From NCBI GenBank assembly GCA_013817305.1, contig JACDCY010000003.1, forward strand, positions 21,181 to 85,180: DNA of 64,000 bases, written 5' to 3'. The notes below the pieces were generated by a model. The model worked only from the letters and a program-made list of their open reading frames with translations, had not been told where the DNA came from and did not search any database. Numbering within the stretch: position 1 is the first letter of the stretch; each line of letters starts with the position of its first letter. This DNA is from Gemmatimonadaceae bacterium. GTDB taxonomy: Bacteria > Gemmatimonadota > Gemmatimonadetes > Gemmatimonadales > Gemmatimonadaceae. The translations under genes and the position numbers were made by a program. Of the stretch, positions 55,039 through 62,937 are shown one piece after another.

Positions 55039-55962
55039 TCAGCCACCCTCGCCGGAGCTCGCGTTATTCGCCGGTCCTTCGCGCGGCATCGGCTCGACTC
55101 CCACCGCGACCTCGACCATTCCGTTCTCGACCCTTACCGGATACACGCGGATGCGGTCGCCGCCCGACGAATCGTCCCGCGCGCCTGAGCGAAGGTCGTA
55201 GCGGCACCCGTGCCAGCTACAGACGAGGACCGTGTCAGACAGCGCGCTGTACGACAGCGGCAGCGGAGCATCCCCGCATCGATCTCTGACGGCGTAGAAC
55301 TCGCCGCCAATGTTGGCGATCAGGATGGGCTCGCTACCGGCTTCGATCGCCCTCGTCTCTCCGGGCTCGAGCTCGCTGGCCGGGAATGCAGGGTGATACA
55401 CCGGCCGATTAGCGCGCCGGAGTCCACCCAGCGCGACCAGCTCGGATACCTTGGGCGCGGCTCGCCGCTCCCCAATGGTCAGGATTTGAAACCCCACCAG
55501 ACATTCCCTCAGCGCCGCCTCGATGTCGCGCCGCACCGCTTCCACCGGCAGCGAGGTTCCATCCGCGAAATGCAGCTTCACGAACACTTCGCTGCCGACG
55601 ACCTCCAGCAGCTCGACGTCCACCCCGTGCGAGTGCAGATGGCCGCGCACGGCGTCGAGCGCTTCCTCCGTGTTGATGCGCCGGTCGACCGCCAGCAGAT
55701 CGTAGGACATGAAGAGCATGCGGATGGCGGCGTCACCCGTGAGGCGATCCATGAACTGTTCGCCACCAATGCCGACGATCGCGGTGAACAGGTGCGAGAG
55801 CGCCGTGCGGTGAACGGCGTCGATGCCACGCAGCAGCTCCCCGACCTGTTCCCCGACGACGGGGTCCGCATGCGCCTCGAGCGACTCGATAAGGCGGGAG
55901 ATCTCATCGAGGACATCCTCCTGCCGGAGCATGATTCCCTCTTCGGCTTGACCTTCCGTCAT
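55039..55962 (-). CDS. Degenerate NifU-like - Rieske-like protein of the hydrogenase operon
   Basis: 307 residues from the ATG at 55962 (ATGA overlap). A helical N-terminus (about 15-80) precedes a NifU C-terminal-type domain (about 100-155; HLHSHGVDVELLEVVGSEVF) that lacks the CxxC pair. The Rieske-like domain (about 205-265) has C229-G-D231 where C-x-H is usual, and a normal C248-S-W-H251, so one His ligand is replaced by Asp. In Hhy/Huc loci of other bacteria a NifU/Rieske-type protein has been proposed to carry electrons from hydrogenase to the respiratory chain; this is the likely role. Confidence 0.8.
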   Translation of the reverse strand: MTEGQAEEGIMLRQEDVLDEISRLIESLEAHADPVVGEQVGELLRGIDAVHRTALSHLFTAIVGIGGEQFMDRLTGDAAIRMLFMSYDLLAVDRRINTEEALDAVRGHLHSHGVDVELLEVVGSEVFVKLHFADGTSLPVEAVRRDIEAALRECLVGFQILTIGERRAAPKVSELVALGGLRRANRPVYHPAFPASELEPGETRAIEAGSEPILIANIGGEFYAVRDRCGDAPLPLSYSALSDTVLVCSWHGCRYDLRSGARDDSSGGDRIRVYPVRVENGMVEVAVGVEPMPREGPANNASSGEGG

Positions 55963-56516
55963 CCGAAGCGCATTACCGGAACAGCGGTCAGCGCGAGAGA
56001 GCGGCTCGGTAATCCTGCGACAAACTTGTCGTCGGTGGCGCCGGACCAAACCAGGTCGCAGATCTTCTCGAACGCCGAACTCACTCCGGGGCTGAACGAA
56101 GCGCCGAATTCGTGCGTCTCCGGCTCGACCTCGACGACGACGACTTCGTCGGGCAACGCTCCGAAGTACCTGGCGATCACGAGAGTGTTGTCCATCGCGA
56201 TGATACCTGTGACCGCGTCGGTTACCGCGCGCTGCACCTCCTCATCCACGGGCATCACCCCGTTCCAGCGGTAGCACTCGGCCGTGCCCGGCGATCTGTC
56301 CCCGCGCTTCACCGCGGAGACTACGACGATGCGACCAAAGCGGTCGTCCGGCGGCTCATCACCGAGGCGTTGAATGATGGCGATGGGGTTGTAGCTCAGA
56401 TCCTCGACGACGACGTTCGGCGGGGCCTCCCGCTCCGATAGCCGCTCCTGGACCTCTATTCCAATCGAATAGTCGCACAGATCGGGGTAGCCGATCCCAC
56501 CCACGATTACTCGCAC
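55959..56516 (-). CDS. Second maturation-protease-like protein
   Basis: 185 residues, GTG start 11 nt after the large-subunit stop. The opening (RVIVGGIGYPDLCDYSIGIE) and the overall alternation resemble the HyaD/HycI fold, but the usual GNxxxxDDGxG loop and His motif are changed. The segment VVVEDLSYNPIAIIQRL and the end (SSAFEKICDLVW) are unfamiliar. It may be a non-catalytic relative, a chaperone for the large subunit, or a protease for a different target. Confidence 0.65.
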   Translation of the reverse strand: MRVIVGGIGYPDLCDYSIGIEVQERLSEREAPPNVVVEDLSYNPIAIIQRLGDEPPDDRFGRIVVVSAVKRGDRSPGTAECYRWNGVMPVDEEVQRAVTDAVTGIIAMDNTLVIARYFGALPDEVVVVEVEPETHEFGASFSPGVSSAFEKICDLVWSGATDDKFVAGLPSRSLALTAVPVMRFG

Positions 56517-56527
56517 GAGCTACGCCT

Positions 56528-58426
56528 TCATTCGTCCAGGCCGCACGCGCACGTATTGACCTCGCGTGTGATCAGGCCACCCTCGGATTGTATGTGCGTA
56601 GTGCATGGCATGCAGGGGTCGAAGCTCCGGATCGCGCGGAGAACGTCCAGCCCGCGGAACTTCGTCGGATCGGTCGTTTCTTCCAGGAGAGGAGTGTTCA
56701 GGACCGCCTCTTCGTATGGTCCGGGCTGCCCCCAGCGATCGGTCGGGGACGCGTTCCACGTGGACGGCGTGACGATCTGGTAGTTGGCAACCGCGCCGCG
56801 GTCCAGCGTCAGGTGGTGAGTCAGGTAACCCCGGCCGGCGCCCCAGAATCCAACGCCCTGCTGCGTACCTCGCTTTGGGATGTGGAACTTGGTGCTGGTC
56901 GTCGTATCACCGTCCTTAAGTCGCTCCATTATCGAGCGCCATTGCTCGAACGCTATCAGCGTGGTGAACGCCATGCAGTACGCTCGTCCGCGATTACGCT
57001 CGAAGGCATTCCAGACATCGGGCACGTGCCACTCGAGTTCGGTCTCCGGCAGCGCGCCGGAGGGCACGCGCATCTTGAGCGAGTGTCCGGTGGACTCCAT
57101 GAACGGGCTCTCGGGCATCGTCTTCGCGACCGCCGTATTCCATAACCGCGCGTAACATCCGGCTTCCATTCCCTGCCGATCCCAGCGCGGGGTCGTATCC
57201 CACGTGTATTTCTCCTTCCAGTTCTGCCCCTGCGGCCGGGGTCTCGTGACCTTGTTCCAGGGGTGGTAGGGCGAGAGTGGATTGCCACTGGGATCGGTTG
57301 GGAAATGCGGCTTCTGCCCTTCTCCCGTCCAGTCTTCGTAATACGAATGTTCGACGAACTCCTCGAGACCCATGTTGATCTTCTTGAGGTCCGTCGTGAC
57401 CAGTTTGCCTTCGACGATGGCGCCCGGCGTAGCCCAGCGCCTGTTGCCCCAGTCGTCCGCGCTCTCGTACGTGGCATCGTACGCGTCCGGGTGATCGAAG
57501 ATGCCGGTGTCGATCATGTTCGCGCGCCTGGCTCCAACCTTCTTGTATTCGGGATTCGCCTCGTAGAAGAACTCGGTCAGGTCGTCCCAGATGAGCGCCA
57601 GTTTTTTGGAGTAGTCGAAAAACTGCGACAGCCGAAGGAACATCTCGTTCATGACCGTGAGATTGATCGTCGAGCTCATGCCTCCCGGGACGATCGTCTG
57701 CGGATGCGGGTATTTGCCGCAAATCATCACGTACGCCTCACGGGCTACGCGCGTCATGTGCAGCGCTTCGACGTACAGCTTGCCCGTCAACGGATTCAAA
57801 TCCACCATGAGATCGGCAATCGTCCGGTATCCGTGGATGGCCGTGAAGCGAGCCTCCGTCTTCTTCGCGCGCGCGTACAGCGACGGGTTGGTAGGCTCCA
57901 CGATCAACTGCGAGTAGTCGGGACCGGCGAGCAGATGCAGGTGGAGCGGATGGTCGTACAGAAACTCGAGCGCGAGCGCGAGGTTGCGGACAAGAATTCC
58001 CTGCGGGGGCGGGCAGCACCCTATCGCCATCTCGATCGCAAGCGCGGAGCAGGTCGAGTGGACACCACCACAGACGCCACAGGCCCGACTGGTGATGAAA
58101 ATGGCATCCCGCGGGTCGCGGCCAACCATGATGACCTCGTATCCGCGAAAGAGCGTCGCCACCGACCGCGCCTCGAGAATTTTTCGCTGCTCAAAATCGG
58201 CAACCGTGTGAAACGCGAGCGCACCAGCCACGCGCGTGACCGGATCGAAGTCCAGCGCCTTGATGTGGCCGTTTCGCTTGAGCAGCTCCTCGATCTTGTC
58301 TGACGTTAGCTGTCGCGGACCCTCTGGCGCGGTCGCAGTAGCGGTCGCGTACGGATCGCCGACTCCATCGCGCAGGAACGGCTTGCCGGCGGAGTCAAAC
58401 TCTACGGGCAGATTTTTGAAGCACAT
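56528..58426 (-). CDS. hhyL: [NiFe] hydrogenase large subunit, actinobacterial type (group 1h-like)
   Basis: 632 residues. The N-terminal nickel motif is RACGVCGGVH (C116, C119) and the C-terminal motif is DPCMPCTTH (C605, C608), with a 21-residue tail for processing. Features DPVTRVAGALAFH and the RACGVCGGVHSTCSALAIE run fit group 1h enzymes, which oxidise H2 at trace levels and resist O2. It holds the Ni-Fe(CN)2CO centre and works with HhyS. Group assignment is by resemblance and needs a tree. Confidence 0.95.
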   Translation of the reverse strand: MCFKNLPVEFDSAGKPFLRDGVGDPYATATATAPEGPRQLTSDKIEELLKRNGHIKALDFDPVTRVAGALAFHTVADFEQRKILEARSVATLFRGYEVIMVGRDPRDAIFITSRACGVCGGVHSTCSALAIEMAIGCCPPPQGILVRNLALALEFLYDHPLHLHLLAGPDYSQLIVEPTNPSLYARAKKTEARFTAIHGYRTIADLMVDLNPLTGKLYVEALHMTRVAREAYVMICGKYPHPQTIVPGGMSSTINLTVMNEMFLRLSQFFDYSKKLALIWDDLTEFFYEANPEYKKVGARRANMIDTGIFDHPDAYDATYESADDWGNRRWATPGAIVEGKLVTTDLKKINMGLEEFVEHSYYEDWTGEGQKPHFPTDPSGNPLSPYHPWNKVTRPRPQGQNWKEKYTWDTTPRWDRQGMEAGCYARLWNTAVAKTMPESPFMESTGHSLKMRVPSGALPETELEWHVPDVWNAFERNRGRAYCMAFTTLIAFEQWRSIMERLKDGDTTTSTKFHIPKRGTQQGVGFWGAGRGYLTHHLTLDRGAVANYQIVTPSTWNASPTDRWGQPGPYEEAVLNTPLLEETTDPTKFRGLDVLRAIRSFDPCMPCTTHIQSEGGLITREVNTCACGLDE

Positions 58427-58442
58427 GGTTAGGGCCTGGCTC

Positions 58443-58706
58443 TCAGGTGAGCTTGAATACGGTTGCAGCGCGGCCCAGATGGCCGTCGGCCGCGCGGAGA
58501 CCTCCCAGCAAAGCCGTCAGCGCTCCGTTGATTGTCATGAGTTTTTCCGGGAGTGGCTGTGTATGCCCGGCGACCGCTTCCAGTCCGTCCGCGATCGCGG
58601 CTACGCTCTTGCGCGCGGACAGCAGGGCCCCGGCAATCGCGATGAGAAAGCCCGCGAGAGCCAGAACAACGAGCGCGACCGTGACAAGGGTAAGAATCAG
58701 CAGCAT
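58443..58706 (-). CDS. Small single-pass membrane protein E of the hydrogenase operon
   Basis: 87 residues from the ATG at 58706 (GAGGA upstream). An N-terminal membrane helix (LLILTLVTVALVVLALAGFL) is followed by a short alpha-helical part (EKLMTINGALTALLGGLRAA) resembling the end of protein C (KLNGGLTAVRDGLAA). No known family. It sits 16 nt before the large-subunit gene. Confidence 0.75.
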   Translation of the reverse strand: MLLILTLVTVALVVLALAGFLIAIAGALLSARKSVAAIADGLEAVAGHTQPLPEKLMTINGALTALLGGLRAADGHLGRAATVFKLT

Positions 58707-58716
58707 GACTGGTTCC

Positions 58717-59025
58717 TCATTCGGCCCTCTGCGCGAGAACGTTGGCGACCGTGTCGAGCTTCCCGGCGACACTGCCCGCCGTGCCGAGGATCTGCCCGGC
58801 GACTTCGATAGTGGTGTCCAACGCCACGATATTGGTGGTATTACCCGCGATTCCCGCGGCCGCCTGCAGAGCGTCAGCGGCGTAGCCCTTAATGGACCGC
58901 GCCACCCGGTATGCGCGATGTAGGTAGTAAACCGCCAGAGGTGCAAAAAACACCAGCGTAACGATGAGACCGATCCACCAGATGGTGTAGACGGCCTGCG
59001 GAATCAATGCTCCGGAATCCGTCAT
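58717..59025 (-). CDS. Small single-pass membrane protein D of the hydrogenase operon
   Basis: 102 residues; the ATG overlaps the stop of protein C (ATGA). One membrane helix (AVYTIWWIGLIVTLVFFAPL), then VARSIKGYAADAL and the shared motif LDTTIEVAGQILGTAGSV, also seen in A (LETTNEVAGQILETVQSI) and B (LKKTNLVAGKILGSAVGV). Paralogue of A and B. Confidence 0.8.
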   Translation of the reverse strand: MTDSGALIPQAVYTIWWIGLIVTLVFFAPLAVYYLHRAYRVARSIKGYAADALQAAAGIAGNTTNIVALDTTIEVAGQILGTAGSVAGKLDTVANVLAQRAE

Positions 59026-59342
59026 CGTGCCCCCTGCGCCGAAACCGCCGTGATGACGCCGTCGAGGTTCGAATCGATAGCCGCCAGTCCGTCACGGACG
59101 GCAGTGAGCCCGCCGTTGAGCTTGATCACCTCGGGCGCCAGGCCGCCGGTCTGGACTTCGATCGCTCTAACGCCCAGCCGAATCTTGGACAGGTAGCTCG
59201 CCGGAAGGCCATAGCCGGCCCTTTTCATCCCTCCGATTCGCTCGAGCTCGACAGAGATGAAATGCAGAAAGACCACCAGAGCGATGAACAACGCCGCCGC
59301 CGCGACGAGTGAGATGAGCGCCAGCAATGTCATGGTACTCAT
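59022..59342 (-). CDS. Small single-pass membrane protein C of the hydrogenase operon
   Basis: 106 residues from the ATG at 59342 (ATGA overlap with B). One membrane helix (TLLALISLVAAAALFIALVV), then a helical tail (VIKLNGGLTAVRDGLAAIDS) like that of protein E. It lacks the VAGQIL motif of A, B and D, so it belongs to a second subfamily with E. Confidence 0.75.
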   Translation of the reverse strand: MSTMTLLALISLVAAAALFIALVVFLHFISVELERIGGMKRAGYGLPASYLSKIRLGVRAIEVQTGGLAPEVIKLNGGLTAVRDGLAAIDSNLDGVITAVSAQGAR

Positions 59343-59671
59343 CGCAGCCACGGTGGTCCGAGAACGCACGCCGGACATCCGGGACACTCTTCAGCGTGCG
59401 CCTTCACGCCGGCCGTCGCGTGGACCACGCCGACGGCTGATCCCAGGATCTTTCCCGCCACGAGGTTCGTTTTTTTCAGAAGAGCGATGTGGATCGTGTT
59501 GTTGGCGATGCGCTGCCCAACGTTCCATATGGCGGAGACTCCGCCGGTAATGTCGCGCGCAGTCTGGAGGATCAGCGTGAGCAGGATCGCGACGACAATC
59601 AGCACGACCGTAAATACGCCCAGCGTAATCGTCCAGATCGTCTGCACGGTTTCCGCGGTGACTTCAGACAT
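59339..59671 (-). CDS. Small single-pass membrane protein B of the hydrogenase operon
   Basis: 110 residues from the ATG at 59671, 8 nt inside protein A. One membrane helix (IWTITLGVFTVVLIVVAILL), the shared motif LKKTNLVAGKILGSAVGV, and a Cys-rich end (EECPGCPACVLGPP) that could bind metal. Paralogue of A and D, distinguished by that Cys tail. Confidence 0.8.
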   Translation of the reverse strand: MSEVTAETVQTIWTITLGVFTVVLIVVAILLTLILQTARDITGGVSAIWNVGQRIANNTIHIALLKKTNLVAGKILGSAVGVVHATAGVKAHAEECPGCPACVLGPPWLR

Positions 59672-59975
59672 TGGACATTCCCCCCGCGGCTCCGGCGTGG
59701 CTCTCCAGAGCCTCGACGAGCTTGCCGCCCTTGGCCTCGATGCTCTGAACCGTCTCCAGGATCTGGCCCGCCACTTCGTTCGTGGTCTCGAGCGCCCATA
59801 TAGGCATGGTGCTCTCACGGATCCTTTCCGCCGCGGCGAGCGCGCGTCTCGCATGCGCGAGAATGCTGCGCGCCGTAAGCCAGATGGTGACCAGGAGCGC
59901 CGCTGCAATAAGGATCACCAGCGTAGCCACCCCCATCCACAGCCACCATGCGCTCCACAGCTCAGTGTCTGTCAT
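59664..59975 (-). CDS. Small single-pass membrane protein A of the hydrogenase operon
   Basis: 103 residues; GGAGG 6 nt before the ATG, overlapping the HhyS end by 14 nt. One membrane helix (WWLWMGVATLVILIAAALLV), a helical stretch (HARRALAAAERIRE) and the motif LETTNEVAGQILETVQSI. First of five small membrane proteins between HhyS and HhyL. Confidence 0.8.
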   Translation of the reverse strand: MTDTELWSAWWLWMGVATLVILIAAALLVTIWLTARSILAHARRALAAAERIRESTMPIWALETTNEVAGQILETVQSIEAKGGKLVEALESHAGAAGGMSNV

Positions 59976-61260
59976 CGGTGTCCTCCCTGGCCGAGCTCTT
60001 GTCGAGATAGTCGCTGCGAGTGCCTGGGCGATCGACTCCCCAGAACCGGTCTTCCGTGCCGGGCGGACGGCCCGGAACTTTCGCGCCCCAGAACTGCCAT
60101 TTCTTGTAGAAGAACTCCATCATCGTGAGCGACGGCGCCATACTGGGGACGTTGGCCCATCCACTCGGCACGTGCTCGAGCTTATCCCAGCGGACTTCGC
60201 TGTTACCGTTGCGGTTACTGAGCCGTCTAAGACGCCGGATCACGGCGCCGACGCTTTTGGACATCGTCGTCGAGATAAGGCCGCCGGGCGGTTCCTTGTA
60301 GAACGGCGAGAACTTGTCGGGAAAGCCGGGCATGGTGCACGCAATGCAGACCCCGCCCACGTCCATGCAGCCACCGATGTGGTTGATCGCCCCGCGCTTG
60401 ACGATGTTGCAGTCCACGACCGGTCCCCAGCATCCGAGCGGTTCCAGGCATTCCGGGTCGCCGTAATTTTTGGCGAAGATGCCTTCCTCGTAATAGCCGG
60501 CGCGCGTGCACCCCCGGTGTACGGTCTCGCCAAAAAGCCAGGCCGGGCGGCCGATCTCGTCGAACGGAGGGAGTGGTCCGAGACCCTGCAGAAAGAGCAG
60601 AACGGCGAACACGGTCTCCGTGAAATTGTCGCCCTGCGGCGCGCATCCAGGGATGTTGATGACGGGCAGGCCGAACGCGCTGCGATAATCCTTACCCAGG
60701 AAATCCATCAGACTCATCGAGCCGGTCGGGTTGCCTTCGGCCGCGGGGACTCCTCCCCACGTGGCGCAGGTGCCGATCGCGATCGTCGCCGCGGCGCCGG
60801 GAGCGAGCCGGGAGAGCCACGTGGCCGTCGCCACCGGACTACCCTCCTCGGCCCCTTCGAGCACCTGGCTGCCCATGGCCGAGAAGTAGCCGCCGGTGCG
60901 GGCGGCAATGCGCTCGTCGGCGATCGAGCCCTCAGCCACAATTACATAAGGATCTTCCAGCTTCCCTTCCCACGCATCCTTCAGCGGCTGGATGAACTCC
61001 TCACCCGCTTCGACCGAGAGGACGGTGTGGTGGAGGATGACCTGCGGCATCGTTGGCACCGTGCCAAGCAGCAACCCTTCGATCCCCGGATTCGTCGCGC
61101 CGGCGACGGCGACCGTACACCCGTCGCAGCTCATCCCGGCGATCCAGAAAACATGAACGGTCTTGATCGGACCCAGGGGCAGTCGCTCGGGTCGCGGGCG
61201 TGGCTCGGTAGCGGGGATGGAGGGTTCCTGTATCGTTTCCGCCTCGACCGCTGTAGCCAT
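59962..61260 (-). CDS. hhyS: [NiFe] hydrogenase small subunit, actinobacterial type (group 1h-like)
   Basis: 432 residues from the ATG at 61260 (AGGAG 5 nt upstream). No Tat signal, so the enzyme is probably cytosolic or on the inner face of the membrane. Iron-sulfur cluster motifs include SCDGC (C45, C48), IGTCATWGGVPAA, GCAPQGDNF, CTRAGYYEEG, LGCWGPVVDCNI and CIACTMPGFPDKFSPFYKEP. The C-terminus is long. It carries electrons away from HhyL. It opens a 13-gene overlapping operon. Confidence 0.95.
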   Translation of the reverse strand: MATAVEAETIQEPSIPATEPRPRPERLPLGPIKTVHVFWIAGMSCDGCTVAVAGATNPGIEGLLLGTVPTMPQVILHHTVLSVEAGEEFIQPLKDAWEGKLEDPYVIVAEGSIADERIAARTGGYFSAMGSQVLEGAEEGSPVATATWLSRLAPGAAATIAIGTCATWGGVPAAEGNPTGSMSLMDFLGKDYRSAFGLPVINIPGCAPQGDNFTETVFAVLLFLQGLGPLPPFDEIGRPAWLFGETVHRGCTRAGYYEEGIFAKNYGDPECLEPLGCWGPVVDCNIVKRGAINHIGGCMDVGGVCIACTMPGFPDKFSPFYKEPPGGLISTTMSKSVGAVIRRLRRLSNRNGNSEVRWDKLEHVPSGWANVPSMAPSLTMMEFFYKKWQFWGAKVPGRPPGTEDRFWGVDRPGTRSDYLDKSSAREDTDDRH

Positions 61261-61518
61261 GAAGGCTCCTGTGCGAGCTGAGAAGTGTGTCATCGGCTTG
61301 CATCCGACCTGGTGCTTGCCGCTGCCCGACCTCAGCGAAATTGGTGCCGTTGGGTCCCGCACCCGCACCCAACATATAGCATCAGTGTTGTCGGGCGGAA
61401 AGACCACCCCTTACAGGCGGCGTTCCCCTGGTCCGGGCAGGCAAACGGCTGTTGACACTCGTCTTGCCCGCACCATGATTCATGTTTGGCAGTTGGGCGT
61501 TCTGGCGTAGGAGGCCAC
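61261..61518. promoter_or_regulatory. Divergent promoter region between hhyS and hypC
   Basis: 258 nt with no gene. Towards hypC there is TTGACA at 61452-61457, with a poor -10 (ATGATT region, 17-nt spacing). Towards hhyS there is TATATG on the minus strand (61378-61373) with a weak -35. A GGAGG at 61510-61514 is the hypC ribosome site. Shared control is likely, but no clear operator was found. Confidence 0.35.
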
Positions 61519-61791
61519 ATGTGTCTTGCAATTCCGGGTCAAATCGTCGAGCTCCCTGCCGATCAGCCGCATCTCGCGGTGGTCGAAGTCTCGGGGGTGC
61601 GCCGAAGAGTCAACATCGACCTGGTGCGGCAGGACGGCCCGCTCTCGATCTCCGACTGGGTCCTCATCCACGTCGGCTTCGCGATGAGCAAAATCAGCGC
61701 CGATCACGCGGATGAACAAATGCGGCTACTCACGATGCTGGGCGAGGCCGACCAGGCAAAGCAGGAGCTGGAGGGCTACCAATTCAGCTAG
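61519..61791 (+). CDS. hypC: Hydrogenase maturation chaperone HypC
   Basis: 90 residues with the invariant N-terminus MCLAIPG (C2 essential) and the OB-type body (VEVSGVRRRVNIDLV, DWVLIHVGFAMSKI). HypC carries the Fe(CN)2CO unit between HypD and the large-subunit precursor. GGAGG 5 nt before the ATG. First gene of the divergent hyp operon. Confidence 0.96.
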   Translation: MCLAIPGQIVELPADQPHLAVVEVSGVRRRVNIDLVRQDGPLSISDWVLIHVGFAMSKISADHADEQMRLLTMLGEADQAKQELEGYQFS

Positions 61792-61810
61792 ACGCGAGCG
61801 AGATACTCCC

Positions 61811-62926
61811 ATGAAGTACGTCGACGAATTCCGTGATGCCCAGCTGATCCGGCAAGCCGCGGCGGAAATTCGCAAGTTGGCCAGACGGGACCGGCAGTAC
61901 CGGCTAATGGAGGTCTGCGGCGGTCACACGCACGCCATCTACCGGTTTGCGCTGGCGGACCTTCTACCGGACAACATCGAGCTCGTGCATGGGCCGGGCT
62001 GTCCCGTGTGCGTGCTGCCCATGGGGCGAGTTGATGACGGGCTATCGCTCACTGCCGATCCCAAAGTCATCCTGACCGCGTTCGGCGACATGATGCGCGT
62101 GCCGGGAAGGAGCGGTAGCCCGCTCGAGCACAAAGCCCGTGGCGCCGACATCAGGATGGTGTATTCGCCGCTCGATGCGTTGAAGCTCGCACAAAAGAAT
62201 CCCGATCGGGAAGTGGTTTTCTTCGCCATCGGCTTCGAGACTACCGCGCCCTCCACCGCTCTGACGCTGCGCCAGGCGCGCGCGCTCGGGGTGCGAAATT
62301 TTTCCGTCTTCTGCAATCACGTCACGATCATTCCCGCGATTCGGGCAATCCTTGACTCACCGGACATGCGGGTCCAGGCCTTCATCGGGCCGGGCCATGT
62401 CTCGACGGTGATCGGATGCCGCCCGTATGAATTCATCTGCCGCGATTACGGCAAACCGCTCGTGACGTCCGGCTTCGAGCCTCTCGACGTGCTTCAATCC
62501 ATCGTCATGATCCTCCGCCAGCTGGAAGCGGGAACGGCAAAGGTCGAGAATCAGTACGCCCGTGTCGTCCCCTGGGAAGGAAATCTTCCGGCGCTCAAGG
62601 CGATGGCGGAGGTGTTCGAGTTGCGCTCCTACTTCGAGTGGCGGGGGCTCGGATTTATTTCCCAGTCCGCACTCAAGCTCAAAGACACGTATGCGGAGTG
62701 GGATGCGGAACGTCGTTTCAGCATGCCCGGCATACGGGTGACGGACCCGAAGGCGGCGCAGTGCGGCGAGGTTCTCAAGGGCGTATTGAAGCCGCATCAA
62801 TGCAAGCTGTTCGGAAGACAGTGCACCCCCGAACAGCCGGTCGGTGCCCTCATGGTGTCATCGGAAGGAGCCTGCGCGGCATACTATAACTACGCCCTCC
62901 GGACGACTTCCGCCGCCACTGTCTAG
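61811..62926 (+). CDS. hypD: Hydrogenase maturation iron-sulfur protein HypD
   Basis: 371 residues from the ATG at 61811. Signature motifs LMEVCGGHTHAIYRFAL, GPGCPVCVLPMGRVD, FFAIGFETTAPSTALTL and GPGHVSTVIGCRPYEF. It binds iron with HypC and builds the Fe(CN)2CO centre. Length is complete. It starts 19 nt after hypC. Confidence 0.97.
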   Translation: MKYVDEFRDAQLIRQAAAEIRKLARRDRQYRLMEVCGGHTHAIYRFALADLLPDNIELVHGPGCPVCVLPMGRVDDGLSLTADPKVILTAFGDMMRVPGRSGSPLEHKARGADIRMVYSPLDALKLAQKNPDREVVFFAIGFETTAPSTALTLRQARALGVRNFSVFCNHVTIIPAIRAILDSPDMRVQAFIGPGHVSTVIGCRPYEFICRDYGKPLVTSGFEPLDVLQSIVMILRQLEAGTAKVENQYARVVPWEGNLPALKAMAEVFELRSYFEWRGLGFISQSALKLKDTYAEWDAERRFSMPGIRVTDPKAAQCGEVLKGVLKPHQCKLFGRQCTPEQPVGALMVSSEGACAAYYNYALRTTSAATV

Positions 62927-62937
62927 CCGGTTGTCTC

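Noticed and set aside
61440..61515. Sigma-54 promoter before hypC
   Set aside because: TGGC occurs but no properly spaced TGC partner exists; the TTGACA element is the better candidate, though weak itself.
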